Assembly: GCA_029262065.1 (NCBI GenBank)
Contig: JAJDAC010000002.1
Coordinates: 295,044 to 359,043, forward strand
Origin: Candidatus Krumholzibacteriota bacterium
GTDB lineage: Bacteria; Krumholzibacteriota; Krumholzibacteriia; JAJRXK01
Length of the DNA stretch: 64,000 nt
Reading direction: 5' to 3'
In this document: positions 23,954 to 33,356 of the stretch, in pieces
Layout: every line of letters starts with the position of its first letter
How positions within the stretch are numbered: position 1 is the first letter of the stretch
Notes under the pieces: model-generated
Databases searched by the model: none
What the model saw: only the letters and a program-made list of their open reading frames with translations
What the model was told of the DNA's origin: nothing
Program-made: the position numbers and the translations under genes

Positions 23954-25894
23954 CTACTTCAGCAGGATCAGGCTGACCGACTGCCGAAAGCCGTCCGCGC
24001 TGAGTACGGCCCGGTAGACGCCGCTGGCGAGATGCACGCCGGCCGCATCTCGGCCGTCAAACACCAGCTCATGGGTGCCCGCTTCCCGCTCATCCTGGAC
24101 CAGGGTACGTACCACGCGACCCCGCAGGTCCACGACATCCAGCCGTACCGAGCCCGAGCGGGCCAGGTCGAAACGCAGCCGGGTGGCGGGATTGAATGGA
24201 TTGGGAGACGGCCGGTGAAGCTGAAGCAGCAGTTCGGGAACAACCACCGCGAACCGATCGACGCGCGCACGGCCGTCGATGACGGTGCGCAGGTCGACTT
24301 CGTGAACGCCCTGGAGTTCGCCCGCGGGAATGCTCGCAACCAGTTCACCGTGAATCAGCTCCAGGCGACCACCCAGAATCGCCAGTTCGCGCGGGCTGGG
24401 CTCGACAGTCACCAGTTGCGCGTCGGTCGCCCGCGCCACGATTCCGCCGAACGACAGCTCCCAGTAGGTACCGGTGGGCCGCGCACGGAAGGGAATTTCG
24501 TTCACGGCCACGATGCCGGTGTCTGAGCCCACCAACATGGCCACGCCAGAAACCGAGGCGTCAAATGCGTTCGCTCCGGGCGCGCCGATTATGAGTTCGT
24601 CGAACCCATCGCCGTCCACATCCCCTCCCAGCGAACTCACCGCCGTTCCAAACAGGTCATCGGCAACCGACGAAGACGGGTTCTCGGGCAATATGTCCTG
24701 CCCCTGTGAGGCCGCGGTGTACGAGCTGCCCCCCGCGAACAGGTACGCCTGGCCCGACATGGCCGCGCCCGCGTTGCGCATGGGAGCGCCGACCAGCAGG
24801 TCACTGCGATCGCTGCCCAGTGCGTTGCCCGCATGGGCCAAGGCTGCGCCGAATCGATCGCCGGCCAGCTCGCCCACGATTTCCAGGTCGGCCGTGGGTT
24901 GCGCGTCGGGCACCGCTTTTCCGAAGTACACACGCACATACCCCCGGTTGCCCAAACGGCCGGGGCCACCCACCACCACGTCGGTCAGCCCATCGGCGTT
25001 GAACTGCCCGGTACTGGCGACGGCGTAGCCGAACTCGACATCGCCAATGGTGTTGGTGAACACGACGTCGGCCACGGTGTCGGGAAGTGTGGCCACGGCG
25101 CCCTCATACAGATAGGCACGACCGGCGTCGAGCCCGAACCCCGGCGCCCCCACCAGAAACGACGGGACGCCAATGCCGCGAAAGTCCGCTACGCACTCCA
25201 CGTCCCACCCAAAGTTGTCGCCCGCGATGGCCCCGTCGTAGCGACGTGCGAAGGTCGTCGAAAAAGCTGCGGAGCCCACGAACAGATAGACCGCCCCGGC
25301 GTCGGCCGACGGCGTATCCGCTCCCGGAGCACCCACCACGAAGTCATCGATGTCGTTCAGGTCGCCGTTGAGGTCGACACCACACGAGATGGCCCAGCCG
25401 AAGTTGTCTCCACCCTGCTCGCCCAGCAGCGTGCGATCGACCACGGAATTCATGTTGGTTCCACCGAAATACACGAAGACCGCGCCGGCCTCAGCTCCGG
25501 TGGTGTCATCCAACGGCGCGCCCACCGCGACATCGACGAAGCCGTCGTCGTTGACGTCGCCAATTCCGGAAACGGAGTGACCGAAGTGATCGAATCCGGT
25601 GCCGTTGGAAAACGTCACATCCGGCGCCCGCTCGATGCTGGAGCCGCCGTACCACAGAAAGGCCCGACCAGCCTCGGTACCCGCCGTGTCGTCCCGTGGG
25701 GCGCCCACGATCCAGTCGGCAATGCCATCGCCGTTGACGTCACCGGCGCAGGAAACGTCACCGCCGAACTGTCCACCGGGGTCAGAGCCCGCTAGGAAGG
25801 AATTGACCGCCCAGGCGGCAACCGGCGTCCCGGCCAAAAGCCAACTCGTTACGATGAGCAAGGACAGGGCGTTGAACGCATTCCTGGGCAACAT
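23954..25894 (-). CDS. Secreted FG-GAP repeat protein with C-terminal FlgD-Ig-like domain
   Basis: A 646-residue exported protein with a signal peptide (LLIVTSWLLAGTPVAAWA, cleavage near residue 29). Residues about 35-480 carry seven or more FG-GAP/integrin-like beta-propeller repeats with Asp-rich calcium loops (DVNGDGIADWIVGAP, DVNDDGFVDVAVGAP, DVDGDGFDELIIGAP). The last 85 residues form a FlgD-Ig-like/sorting-type module beginning PNPFNPATRL and ending in VYRAVLSADG. The same module ends two other exported proteins in this window. Likely a surface-attached or secreted adhesin-like protein. No catalytic residues are visible. Confidence 0.82.
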   Translation of the reverse strand: MLPRNAFNALSLLIVTSWLLAGTPVAAWAVNSFLAGSDPGGQFGGDVSCAGDVNGDGIADWIVGAPRDDTAGTEAGRAFLWYGGSSIERAPDVTFSNGTGFDHFGHSVSGIGDVNDDGFVDVAVGAPLDDTTGAEAGAVFVYFGGTNMNSVVDRTLLGEQGGDNFGWAISCGVDLNGDLNDIDDFVVGAPGADTPSADAGAVYLFVGSAAFSTTFARRYDGAIAGDNFGWDVECVADFRGIGVPSFLVGAPGFGLDAGRAYLYEGAVATLPDTVADVVFTNTIGDVEFGYAVASTGQFNADGLTDVVVGGPGRLGNRGYVRVYFGKAVPDAQPTADLEIVGELAGDRFGAALAHAGNALGSDRSDLLVGAPMRNAGAAMSGQAYLFAGGSSYTAASQGQDILPENPSSSVADDLFGTAVSSLGGDVDGDGFDELIIGAPGANAFDASVSGVAMLVGSDTGIVAVNEIPFRARPTGTYWELSFGGIVARATDAQLVTVEPSPRELAILGGRLELIHGELVASIPAGELQGVHEVDLRTVIDGRARVDRFAVVVPELLLQLHRPSPNPFNPATRLRFDLARSGSVRLDVVDLRGRVVRTLVQDEREAGTHELVFDGRDAAGVHLASGVYRAVLSADGFRQSVSLILLK

Positions 25895-26017
25895 TCGGTG
25901 TGATCTCCCGATTCGACGAACCTGTGGCCACGCACCCCGATGCGAGGCGGTGGGGATTCCGAGGAAACCACGAAATCCGGGGAGAAAACTGCAATTCGCG
26001 GGCCGCGCTGGTCCCTT

Positions 26018-28288
26018 CTATGAATCGCTCTTTCTCTGGGCGTCCAATACCGCGATCGCGGCCAGGTTGACGATGTCTCCCACCTCGGCGTCACGCTGGA
26101 TAACGTGCACCGAATGCGACAGACCGGTAAGAATCGGACCAATCAGTTCGGCCCCACCCAGCGCCTGCAGCAGCTTGTACACCGAGTTGGCCGCCGTGAG
26201 GTTGGGAAACACCAATACGTTCGCGGCCTTGCGCAACCGCCCGAACGGGTGACGACGCCGCAACAAATCGTGACCAAGCGCGGTGTCCACGTGCATCTCC
26301 CCGTCGAGCGAAAGCTTGGGGGCCTGCTTGTGACAAATGGCCACTGCTTCGCGCACCCGATCAACCTCTTCGCCCTTCGCACTACCGAAATTGCTGTAGC
26401 TCAGTAGCGCCACATGCGGCTGCACGTCGTATTCGCGCGCCAGGTCGGCGGTGCTCAGCGCTATTTCGGCCAGTGCCTGCGCGGTAGGGTGAGGATTCAC
26501 GGCGCAATCGGCCAGGAAGTACGGCACACCACCCACCACGGCAATGTAGACCGCGCTGACCACGGAGCGACCGGGTGTGAGTGACAGCAACTGCAGCGCC
26601 GGGCGCAGCGTCTCGGCGTAGTAGCGATTGAAGCCGCCCAGCACCGCGTCAGCGTGACCTTCGTGGAGCATCATGGCCGCGTAGACGTTGGGGTCGGACA
26701 AGGCCCGTTGCGCGTCGGTCTTCGTTACACCCTTGCGACCACGTCGGTCGGCCATGGCCGTCGCGTAGGCATCGAGCCGCGCGGCATCGGCGGCCGGATC
26801 CACGACCCGCAGACCCGTGGTTTCCAGCCGCAGTTGGGCCGATCGCTCCTGCACGCGGGCTTCACTGTCCAGAATAACCGGCACCGCTATTTGCTCGTCC
26901 ACCATGCGCCGGGCCGCGCGTAGGATGCGAGGCTCTGCGCCCTGGGGAAACACCACTTCCTTGGGCGCGCGCTTCGCCTTCACGGTAATGCCGCGCCGTA
27001 GCCCGTAGCTCGACTCGAAGCGCGCCTGGAGCTGATCGCGGTACCCCTGGGGATCCTCCAGCGGACGTCGGGCGATTCCGTCCTGCATGGCCTGTTCGGC
27101 CACGGCGGGGGCGACATGCCACAACACGCGCGGGTCGAAGGGCTTGGGAATGATGTACTCGTCGCAGAATTCCAGGCTTTCCAGGCCATACGCGTGCAGG
27201 ACCGACTCGGGCACCGGTTCCTTGGCCAACGCCGCCAACGAGCGCGCGGCGGCGATCTTCATTCCATCGTTGATGCCGCGGGCACGTACGTCGAGGGCGC
27301 CACGAAACAGGAAGGGGAAGCCGAGCACGTTGTTCACCTGATTGGGAAAATCCGAGCGCCCCGTAGCCACGATTGCATCGGGTCGCGCCTTCTTGGCCAC
27401 GTCGTAGGGAATCTCAGGGTCGGGGTTGGCCAGTGCGAAGACCAACGGACGCGGCGCCATGCCCGCCAGCATCTCTGGCGTCACCGCGTCCTTGACCGAG
27501 ACACCCAGAAGCATGTCGGCACCAACCAGAGCATCGGCCAGCGACCGCGCATCGGTTTCGCGCGCGAAGGCCGCCTTGTAGGGGTTCAGCTTGCCCTCGC
27601 GCCCCTCGTGGATCACGCCGCGCGAGTCGCACATCAGAATGTTCGCTGGATCCACGCCCAGGGCGATCATGAAATTGGCCGACGCGATGCCCGCGGCGCC
27701 CGCACCATTGATGACCAGACGCAGGTCTTCCACGCGCCGATCGGTCAGCTCCACGGCGTTCAACATACCGGCCCCCGCGATGATCGCGGTGCCGTGCTGG
27801 TCGTCGTGGAATACGGGAATGTCGAGCCGGGCCTTCAGGGTCTCCTCGACGTAGAAGCACTCGGGTGCCTTGATGTCTTCCAGGTTGATTCCACCAAACG
27901 TGGGCTCGAGCAGCTCGCAAGCCTTCACGATGTCTTCCTGGTTGTCGGTGGCCAACTCGATGTCGAAAACGTCGATGTCGGCGAACCGCTTGAAAAGAAC
28001 GGCTTTGCCCTCCATCACCGGCTTACTGGCCAGAGCGCCGATGTTGCCCAGGCCCAGTACCGCCGAACCATTGGTGACCACCGCCACCAGATTGCCCCGG
28101 TTCGTATACAGGAAGGCGTCATCGGGCCGAGCGGCGATCTCGAGGCAGGGCTCGGCTACCCCAGGGGAGTAGGCCAGGCTCAGATCATGCTGGGTCGCGG
28201 TAGGCTTCGTGGGCTGGATCTGGGTCTTGCCGGGCCGACCAGCCCGATGGTACTCGAGAGCCTCGCTGAAGTTGCGTTTTGAAGCCAT
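26018..28288 (-). CDS. maeB: NADP-dependent malic enzyme fused to phosphotransacetylase-like domain
   Basis: A 756-residue MaeB-type enzyme. The malic enzyme part (about 1-420) has [48 protein letters not shown] and NGAGAAGIA with the dinucleotide-binding fold. The C-terminal 320 residues are a phosphotransacetylase-like domain ([29 protein letters not shown]), which in MaeB is usually regulatory. It decarboxylates malate to pyruvate with NADP reduction. The ATG at 28288 is fixed by GGAGGA five bases upstream. It is divergent from the M23 peptidase gene. Confidence 0.93.
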   Translation of the reverse strand: MASKRNFSEALEYHRAGRPGKTQIQPTKPTATQHDLSLAYSPGVAEPCLEIAARPDDAFLYTNRGNLVAVVTNGSAVLGLGNIGALASKPVMEGKAVLFKRFADIDVFDIELATDNQEDIVKACELLEPTFGGINLEDIKAPECFYVEETLKARLDIPVFHDDQHGTAIIAGAGMLNAVELTDRRVEDLRLVINGAGAAGIASANFMIALGVDPANILMCDSRGVIHEGREGKLNPYKAAFARETDARSLADALVGADMLLGVSVKDAVTPEMLAGMAPRPLVFALANPDPEIPYDVAKKARPDAIVATGRSDFPNQVNNVLGFPFLFRGALDVRARGINDGMKIAAARSLAALAKEPVPESVLHAYGLESLEFCDEYIIPKPFDPRVLWHVAPAVAEQAMQDGIARRPLEDPQGYRDQLQARFESSYGLRRGITVKAKRAPKEVVFPQGAEPRILRAARRMVDEQIAVPVILDSEARVQERSAQLRLETTGLRVVDPAADAARLDAYATAMADRRGRKGVTKTDAQRALSDPNVYAAMMLHEGHADAVLGGFNRYYAETLRPALQLLSLTPGRSVVSAVYIAVVGGVPYFLADCAVNPHPTAQALAEIALSTADLAREYDVQPHVALLSYSNFGSAKGEEVDRVREAVAICHKQAPKLSLDGEMHVDTALGHDLLRRRHPFGRLRKAANVLVFPNLTAANSVYKLLQALGGAELIGPILTGLSHSVHVIQRDAEVGDIVNLAAIAVLDAQRKSDS

Positions 28289-28399
28289 CTGGTCCTCCGG
28301 ATAGGGGTCTGGGGATACCATACGCGGCCCCACGTGCCAGGCAAAGAGAGCCCTTGGCTTCGACCTTGCACCGGCCTGCGCGTGGGGCTAGGTTAGCTC

Positions 28400-28423
28400 G
28401 CACCCTGGCCCGGCCCAGGGTGC
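28400..28423. promoter_or_regulatory. Perfect 9-bp hairpin between maeB and M23 peptidase genes
   Basis: GCACCCTGG (28400-28408) and CCAGGGTGC (28415-28423) form a perfect inverted repeat with a 6-base spacer in the 178-bp divergent gap. No T-run follows on either strand, so a terminator is unlikely. It could be an operator or a leader structure of the peptidase mRNA, 44 bases before its ATG. Confidence 0.4.
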
Positions 28424-28466
28424 CCGAATTCCCGCGCCGAACCTTCAATATCGGATGGTCTTCTGA

Positions 28467-29870
28467 ATGGGACGATATGCGCGCATCTTGCTGATGCTGG
28501 CTCTCCTGGCCCTGGTGTACTCGCAGCAGGGCGGCTTCGCCAGTACGCGGGAGGACAACCATGGTGACGCCACGCCGAACGAGGCATCGCTGCCCCAGCC
28601 CACCCCTTCGGCGCTGGGCGCACTGGCCATGCAGACACCATTGTCCGCGGCCGGCCTCGGTGCGACATCCCAACTCAAGCCAGCAACCGATCACTGGGGC
28701 ATGGGTGGACCGGACGACGGGGCCGAGACCGTGACGATCGCCCGCGACGAGAGTTTCTACCAAGCCCTGCAACGCGTGGGTCTGCCCCACGAAACCATCA
28801 TGGGATTGGTGAACGCCTGTAAGCCGCATACCGACCTGCGCAGGGTGCAGCGGGGCGACGAATTCCTGCTCGCACGCGAGCAGGATGGTGCATTCCGTTC
28901 GCTTCGCTTCGACGTGGATCCCATCCAATACCTTAGCATCGAAGCGGTGGACGACGAATTCCAGACCGAGCTTCAACGCTATCCCATCGACCGCGTGGTG
29001 CGTGGTGTACGCGGCACGATCGAGTCGAGTCTGTTCGAGGCGTTGGTTTCGCAGGGTGCGGATCCGTCGCTGGCCGGCGCCATGGCCGACATCCTGGGTT
29101 GGGACATCGACTTCTTCCGTGACCTGCGCAAAGGCGATACCTTCTCGCTGCTGATCGAAGAGTACCGACACGACGACAAGAAGGTCCGCGACAGCATGAT
29201 CCTGGCGGCCGAGTTCGTGAATCAGAACAAGGCCCATCGCGCGTTCCTGTTCGAGAACGAACTCGAACTCCCCGCCTACTACGACGAGAACGGAAACTCG
29301 CTGGAAAAGCAGTTCCTGCGGGCGCCGTTGAAGTTCTCACGCGTGAGCAGTGGCTTTTCGCGTCGCCGGCTACACCCGGTACTGAAACGTCACATGCCCC
29401 ACTATGGTGTGGACTACGCAGCCCCCAAGGGCACGCCGGTGCTGGCCACAGCCAACGGTATCGTCATCAAGCGTGAGCGTGCGCGGGGCTACGGCAACTA
29501 TGTAGGGCTGCGCCACGGTCAAACCTATGAATCGTACTATCTACATATGTCCCGCTTTCCCAGCTCGCTCCGAGTGGGCGACAAGGTGAAGCAGGGCGAC
29601 GTCATTGGTTACGTGGGCAGCACGGGCCTGTCAACCGCTCCGCACCTGGACTACCGTGTAAAGAAGAACGGTACGTGGGTCGATCCCCGGAAGCTGAAGC
29701 TGCCGCCGGCCGCACCCGTACCCGAAGTACAACGCGAGGAATTCGCACACGTTTGGAGTATCCTCCAGCAACGCCTCGATGCAATTCCGGCGTCCAACCG
29801 CGTCGTGGAACTCGACGGTGTGCGTTCGTTCCTGGAGCTGCCTGATCCACTGGCCGCTACCGTTCACTGA
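28467..29870 (+). CDS. Exported M23-family (LytM) peptidase
   Basis: A 467-residue envelope protein with an N-terminal signal or anchor segment (ARILLMLALLALVYS). The middle (about 90-260) resembles the LysM/OapA-like and Csd3-type beta domains that precede M23 domains in MepM-like cell-wall hydrolases. The catalytic domain is at about 290-415, with HYGVDYAAP (His about 312, Asp about 316) and PHLDYRV at about 392-397. The second His of the HxH motif is Asp (His393-x-Asp395), a variant seen in other M23 proteins that may alter zinc binding. Predicted to cut peptidoglycan cross-links or to regulate amidases. Confidence 0.85.
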   Translation: MGRYARILLMLALLALVYSQQGGFASTREDNHGDATPNEASLPQPTPSALGALAMQTPLSAAGLGATSQLKPATDHWGMGGPDDGAETVTIARDESFYQALQRVGLPHETIMGLVNACKPHTDLRRVQRGDEFLLAREQDGAFRSLRFDVDPIQYLSIEAVDDEFQTELQRYPIDRVVRGVRGTIESSLFEALVSQGADPSLAGAMADILGWDIDFFRDLRKGDTFSLLIEEYRHDDKKVRDSMILAAEFVNQNKAHRAFLFENELELPAYYDENGNSLEKQFLRAPLKFSRVSSGFSRRRLHPVLKRHMPHYGVDYAAPKGTPVLATANGIVIKRERARGYGNYVGLRHGQTYESYYLHMSRFPSSLRVGDKVKQGDVIGYVGSTGLSTAPHLDYRVKKNGTWVDPRKLKLPPAAPVPEVQREEFAHVWSILQQRLDAIPASNRVVELDGVRSFLELPDPLAATVH

Positions 29871-29912
29871 CCCCACGGTTGCACTCGGGGTCACCGTCGT
29901 GTTGGCCCCGAA

Positions 29913-31940
29913 ATGACGTCTTCGCCCTGGACAGCACTAGCCCACCTCGACGACAACGCCCATCGCTTCGGGCACAAGTCGTGTCAGCTTGCCCGAGTGC
30001 TGCGCGCCGGCCTACCGGTGCCAGATTCCTGGGTTCTGAGCGTCGACGAGGCGAGCAACGTAAAGACGACGACCGCCCGGCAGCTGATGGACCTGCACCC
30101 CACGGCTCGCTGGATCCTGCGCTCATCGAGCCCATGGGAAGACCGACCCGATCACAGCCGGGCCGGGCAATTCGCCAGCGCCGTGGCCGCCGCCACCCCC
30201 GAGGAAATAGCGGCCGCCTTGAGCCAGGTGGTGGCTTCGTCCGCCGGCCGCTCCATGGCCGTACTTGCCCAACCCCACCTGGTCCTCGACGCCTGGCTCA
30301 CCATTGAACTCCGCGCGGATCGCTGGTGGGCCGAAGGTTTCCTGCAGGACGGTTGGCGCGGCGCCCGGCAGGGCGACAAGATCGCTGACGATGACCCGCT
30401 GGCCCCGTTGTTGAGCCTGGCGCGCCGCGCCGCATTGCGGAATGCACCATCGCTGTTGGAAGTTGGAAGCGACCTCAATGGTCCAGTGATCCTTCAACTA
30501 CGCCCCGCGCCATCCCGGCCCGCGCCATGGAGGTCGGCGCCACCGGAAAACGTGGACAACCCCGAACCGCCACCACCACACGAGGCCTCGCCCGGACCCG
30601 AATGGGTCTGGGACCAAGCCCACTGTCCCGTGCCCCTTTGCCCCCTGTTGGCCGGCCTCTTCGACCAATGGCTCGAAACGCTTCCTGATCACTGGCCCAG
30701 CCGCCTGTTCAAAGGACGATGGCACGACCGAATCGAAGCGCAAGTTCCACCGTCGAGTGCCCCCACTTCCAACGACCTGTCACGCTGGGCCGCCCAACGC
30801 GAAGCACTGCGCGATTCGCTGGTTGAACTGGCGCAGGCCAGCGAGCATTGGAGTCGGTTCCTACCCATGTGGTTGCAGTGGCAACGCACATATTTCGAGG
30901 ACTACGGCGCCGCGACACAACCATTGCGACGCTGGGCCAAGACGGTTGCCCTGCGTCATCCGCTGCCACCGTTGCCGTTGGTCGTGGCGCCTCGACTACA
31001 AGAGGCGCTAGGAGATCTGACCCAGACCCTACGCACCCAGCTGGCCGCGCGGCCCCCGCTGGTTTCCTACGAGGTGGTACCACGCGATCTTGATGAACTG
31101 TTGCGACGGTCACCCCAGTGGCAGTCGGCCGTCCGAGTGTTTCTATTGGAGCACGGTCACCACTCACCCTCGCCAGCGTGGGACGGCCGCGGCACGACCT
31201 GGGCCGAAGACCCTTGGCCACTGTGGCGACACCTGCTCACGTTCGACGAGGTGCGTCCTCCTGAACCCCAGGCTCGGACGGCCAGCCATGAGGCGACGTT
31301 GGCCGCCAGGATCCTGGCCCAATGCGAGGACGACGACGACGAATTGGCCCGCGCCTACGCTCTGTTTCGAACCGCGGCCATGCAGCACGCGAAAACCCTG
31401 GTGGCCGAAGCTGATCCGCGCTGGATCTTCGACGTCTTTCCGCGGGACCTGGAACGCATCGAACGCGATCCCTCGCAACTCGATACTGTCGTGGCGCTGG
31501 GTCGGGCCGTATACCAGAACTGGTTGGCGTACGATCCGTTGGGCAGCATCGACGCTGAACCAGGCTATACACCAGGCCATACACAAGACGACATGCGAGG
31601 CGACACCAGAAGCGACGGGCGCGCCGCCAGCGGCGGGCGCGCCGAAGGACCGCTACGCCGCTTGGCCTACGCACAACAGAACGGCGGCCCCAGCGCCGGC
31701 GAAATACTCGTGGTACCCACGCTGGTGCCGGGCGACGCCGTGGTCCTGTCGAAAGTGGCCGCGGTGGTCTGTGAAGGCGGTGATGTGCTGGGACATGCTT
31801 CGGTGCTCGCACGCGAGTACGGTGTGCCGGCCATCGTCGGGCTCGCGCACGCGCGACTTTGGCTCGCTACGGCCGACCGGGCTACGGTTGACGCGGACCT
31901 GGGTTGGGTGACCCGGCACGAGAAGAGGACGACCGGATAA
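29913..31940 (+). CDS. PEP-utilising enzyme-like phosphotransferase, substrate unknown
   Basis: A 675-residue soluble protein with the domain order of ATP-grasp phosphotransferases of the PEP synthase/rifampicin phosphotransferase group. The N-terminus has LRSSSPWED followed by SRAGQFAS (about 70-90), and VILQLRP (about 190) closes the ATP-grasp domain. The long middle is helical and unassigned. The C-terminal swivel domain has CEGGDVLGHASVLAREYG (His about 628). A 30-residue Gly/Arg/Asp-rich insert (about 550-580) is a probable linker. It is not in the phosphoramidate cluster and has no obvious partner. Its 3' end overlaps the convergent permease gene by 59 bp. Candidate roles are phosphorylation of a small molecule or drug. 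Confidence 0.65.
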   Translation: MTSSPWTALAHLDDNAHRFGHKSCQLARVLRAGLPVPDSWVLSVDEASNVKTTTARQLMDLHPTARWILRSSSPWEDRPDHSRAGQFASAVAAATPEEIAAALSQVVASSAGRSMAVLAQPHLVLDAWLTIELRADRWWAEGFLQDGWRGARQGDKIADDDPLAPLLSLARRAALRNAPSLLEVGSDLNGPVILQLRPAPSRPAPWRSAPPENVDNPEPPPPHEASPGPEWVWDQAHCPVPLCPLLAGLFDQWLETLPDHWPSRLFKGRWHDRIEAQVPPSSAPTSNDLSRWAAQREALRDSLVELAQASEHWSRFLPMWLQWQRTYFEDYGAATQPLRRWAKTVALRHPLPPLPLVVAPRLQEALGDLTQTLRTQLAARPPLVSYEVVPRDLDELLRRSPQWQSAVRVFLLEHGHHSPSPAWDGRGTTWAEDPWPLWRHLLTFDEVRPPEPQARTASHEATLAARILAQCEDDDDELARAYALFRTAAMQHAKTLVAEADPRWIFDVFPRDLERIERDPSQLDTVVALGRAVYQNWLAYDPLGSIDAEPGYTPGHTQDDMRGDTRSDGRAASGGRAEGPLRRLAYAQQNGGPSAGEILVVPTLVPGDAVVLSKVAAVVCEGGDVLGHASVLAREYGVPAIVGLAHARLWLATADRATVDADLGWVTRHEKRTTG

Positions 31941-33252
31941 CGCGGCTTGAAAGCGGCAGGGCCACCAGCATCAATGCCAGACCGAACAGCGATGCCCGGG
32001 GCTGGTTGCGCATCAACCACACTACCGTCCCCAGCGAAGCTCCAAACGAGAGCACGACAGGAAGCGGCCACCAGGGAATGCGCCGATTCTCCTGACCAAT
32101 GCGACCGCGCAGTCGCAGATACACGCCGCCACCCAGAATCAACAGACTGAAGAAACCCGCGCCGAACTCGAAGTACTTGACGATCTCGTCCAGACGAGCA
32201 ACGGCCGCGTACGTCGCCGACGCCACGCCCGCCACCAACACAGCCACCGCCGGGGTACGCGTGCGGGGGTGGACACGCGCGGCCACCGGAAAGAACAGCC
32301 CCGCTTCGGCCAGGCCCACCAGAATGCGCGGTCCGCTCATCAACAGCGACAGGATGCCACTGCCGGTGGCCACGACCACCGTGAGGTTGACCAGGGTAGA
32401 GCCTCTTGACCCCCACAGGGCCCGGGCAAGATCGGCCGCCGCGGTTTCAGACGACGTCAATTGTTGGATCGGAAGGTGTCGCAACAGAGCGGCAGCGTAG
32501 GCGGTGTAGATCGCGGTAATCAGCAGTACGCTGCCGACCAGCACGCGCACCAACGTGCGTTGAGGGTGACGGACTTCGCCCGCCACCACGACAATTTCCA
32601 GGAACCCACCAAAACACCAACCCATGAATACGATGCCCAGGATCACCGCCCCGGGTTGCGGCCACGCGGTGGCGGTTTCCGCCACGCCCGAAAAACTCAG
32701 GCCGCCGTCTCCCAGACTCCACACGCCGGCCGCGGCCAGCAATACCAGTACACCCAGTTTCGCGGCACCGAACACTATTTGCAGGCGACTGCTCAGATCA
32801 ACGCCAGCGACGTTCAGAACCGTGGCCAGCAACACCACCGCGACCGCCAACGCGGCGGTTATGAACGGGCCGGCCGACCACCCCAACAACGCGGCCAACG
32901 AACTTGCGAACACGCGTGACATGCCAGCCACACTGGCCGGGTACAGGATCATCATGGCCGCCCAGCCGTAGACGAACGCCAGCCGGTCGCCGTACACCTC
33001 GCGGAGGTACACCACGTAGCCGCCCGAGCGTGGAAAGGCGGTGGCCAGTTCGGCGTAGCAGAACGCGGTGCACAGGCTCAGCAACCCACCCAGTACCCAT
33101 ATTCCCAGGAAATGAGCGGGCGAGGGCAGGGCCTGGCCCACGTAGGCGGGAAAAACGAAGATTCCGCTGCCCACCACGACGCCCAGGCTCAGTGCAAGAC
33201 CGCGCAGAAGGCCCAGAACGCGCGGCAGCGGAATGGAATCGGGTACAGACAT
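31882..33252 (-). CDS. APC-superfamily amino acid permease
   Basis: A 456-residue inner-membrane protein with about 12 hydrophobic segments. The N-terminal part carries the APC signature (GVVVGSGIFVFPAYV in TM1, then CYAELATAFPRSGGYVVYLRE), and GPRILVGLAEAGLFFP matches the region before TM9. It resembles LAT/YfnA-like amino acid/polyamine transporters. Substrate is not predictable. The last 59 bases overlap the end of the convergent PEP-utilising enzyme gene, so the C-terminal tail, rich in Ser and Arg, is encoded opposite that gene. Confidence 0.88.
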   Translation of the reverse strand: MSVPDSIPLPRVLGLLRGLALSLGVVVGSGIFVFPAYVGQALPSPAHFLGIWVLGGLLSLCTAFCYAELATAFPRSGGYVVYLREVYGDRLAFVYGWAAMMILYPASVAGMSRVFASSLAALLGWSAGPFITAALAVAVVLLATVLNVAGVDLSSRLQIVFGAAKLGVLVLLAAAGVWSLGDGGLSFSGVAETATAWPQPGAVILGIVFMGWCFGGFLEIVVVAGEVRHPQRTLVRVLVGSVLLITAIYTAYAAALLRHLPIQQLTSSETAAADLARALWGSRGSTLVNLTVVVATGSGILSLLMSGPRILVGLAEAGLFFPVAARVHPRTRTPAVAVLVAGVASATYAAVARLDEIVKYFEFGAGFFSLLILGGGVYLRLRGRIGQENRRIPWWPLPVVLSFGASLGTVVWLMRNQPRASLFGLALMLVALPLSSRVIRSSSSRAGSPNPGPRQP

Positions 33253-33356
33253 CGCAGGAGGGTAGGGCCCGGTGTACGCTCTTGTCGATAGAGAGCTGCC
33301 TGACGTAGCCTCTCAACGGAGCCCGTCCAAACGTAGCCCGTCGAAAGTGAAGTAGC

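Noticed and set aside
27116..28282. 388-codon open frame on the plus strand
   Set aside because: It is antisense to the malic enzyme gene, which is fully recognisable.
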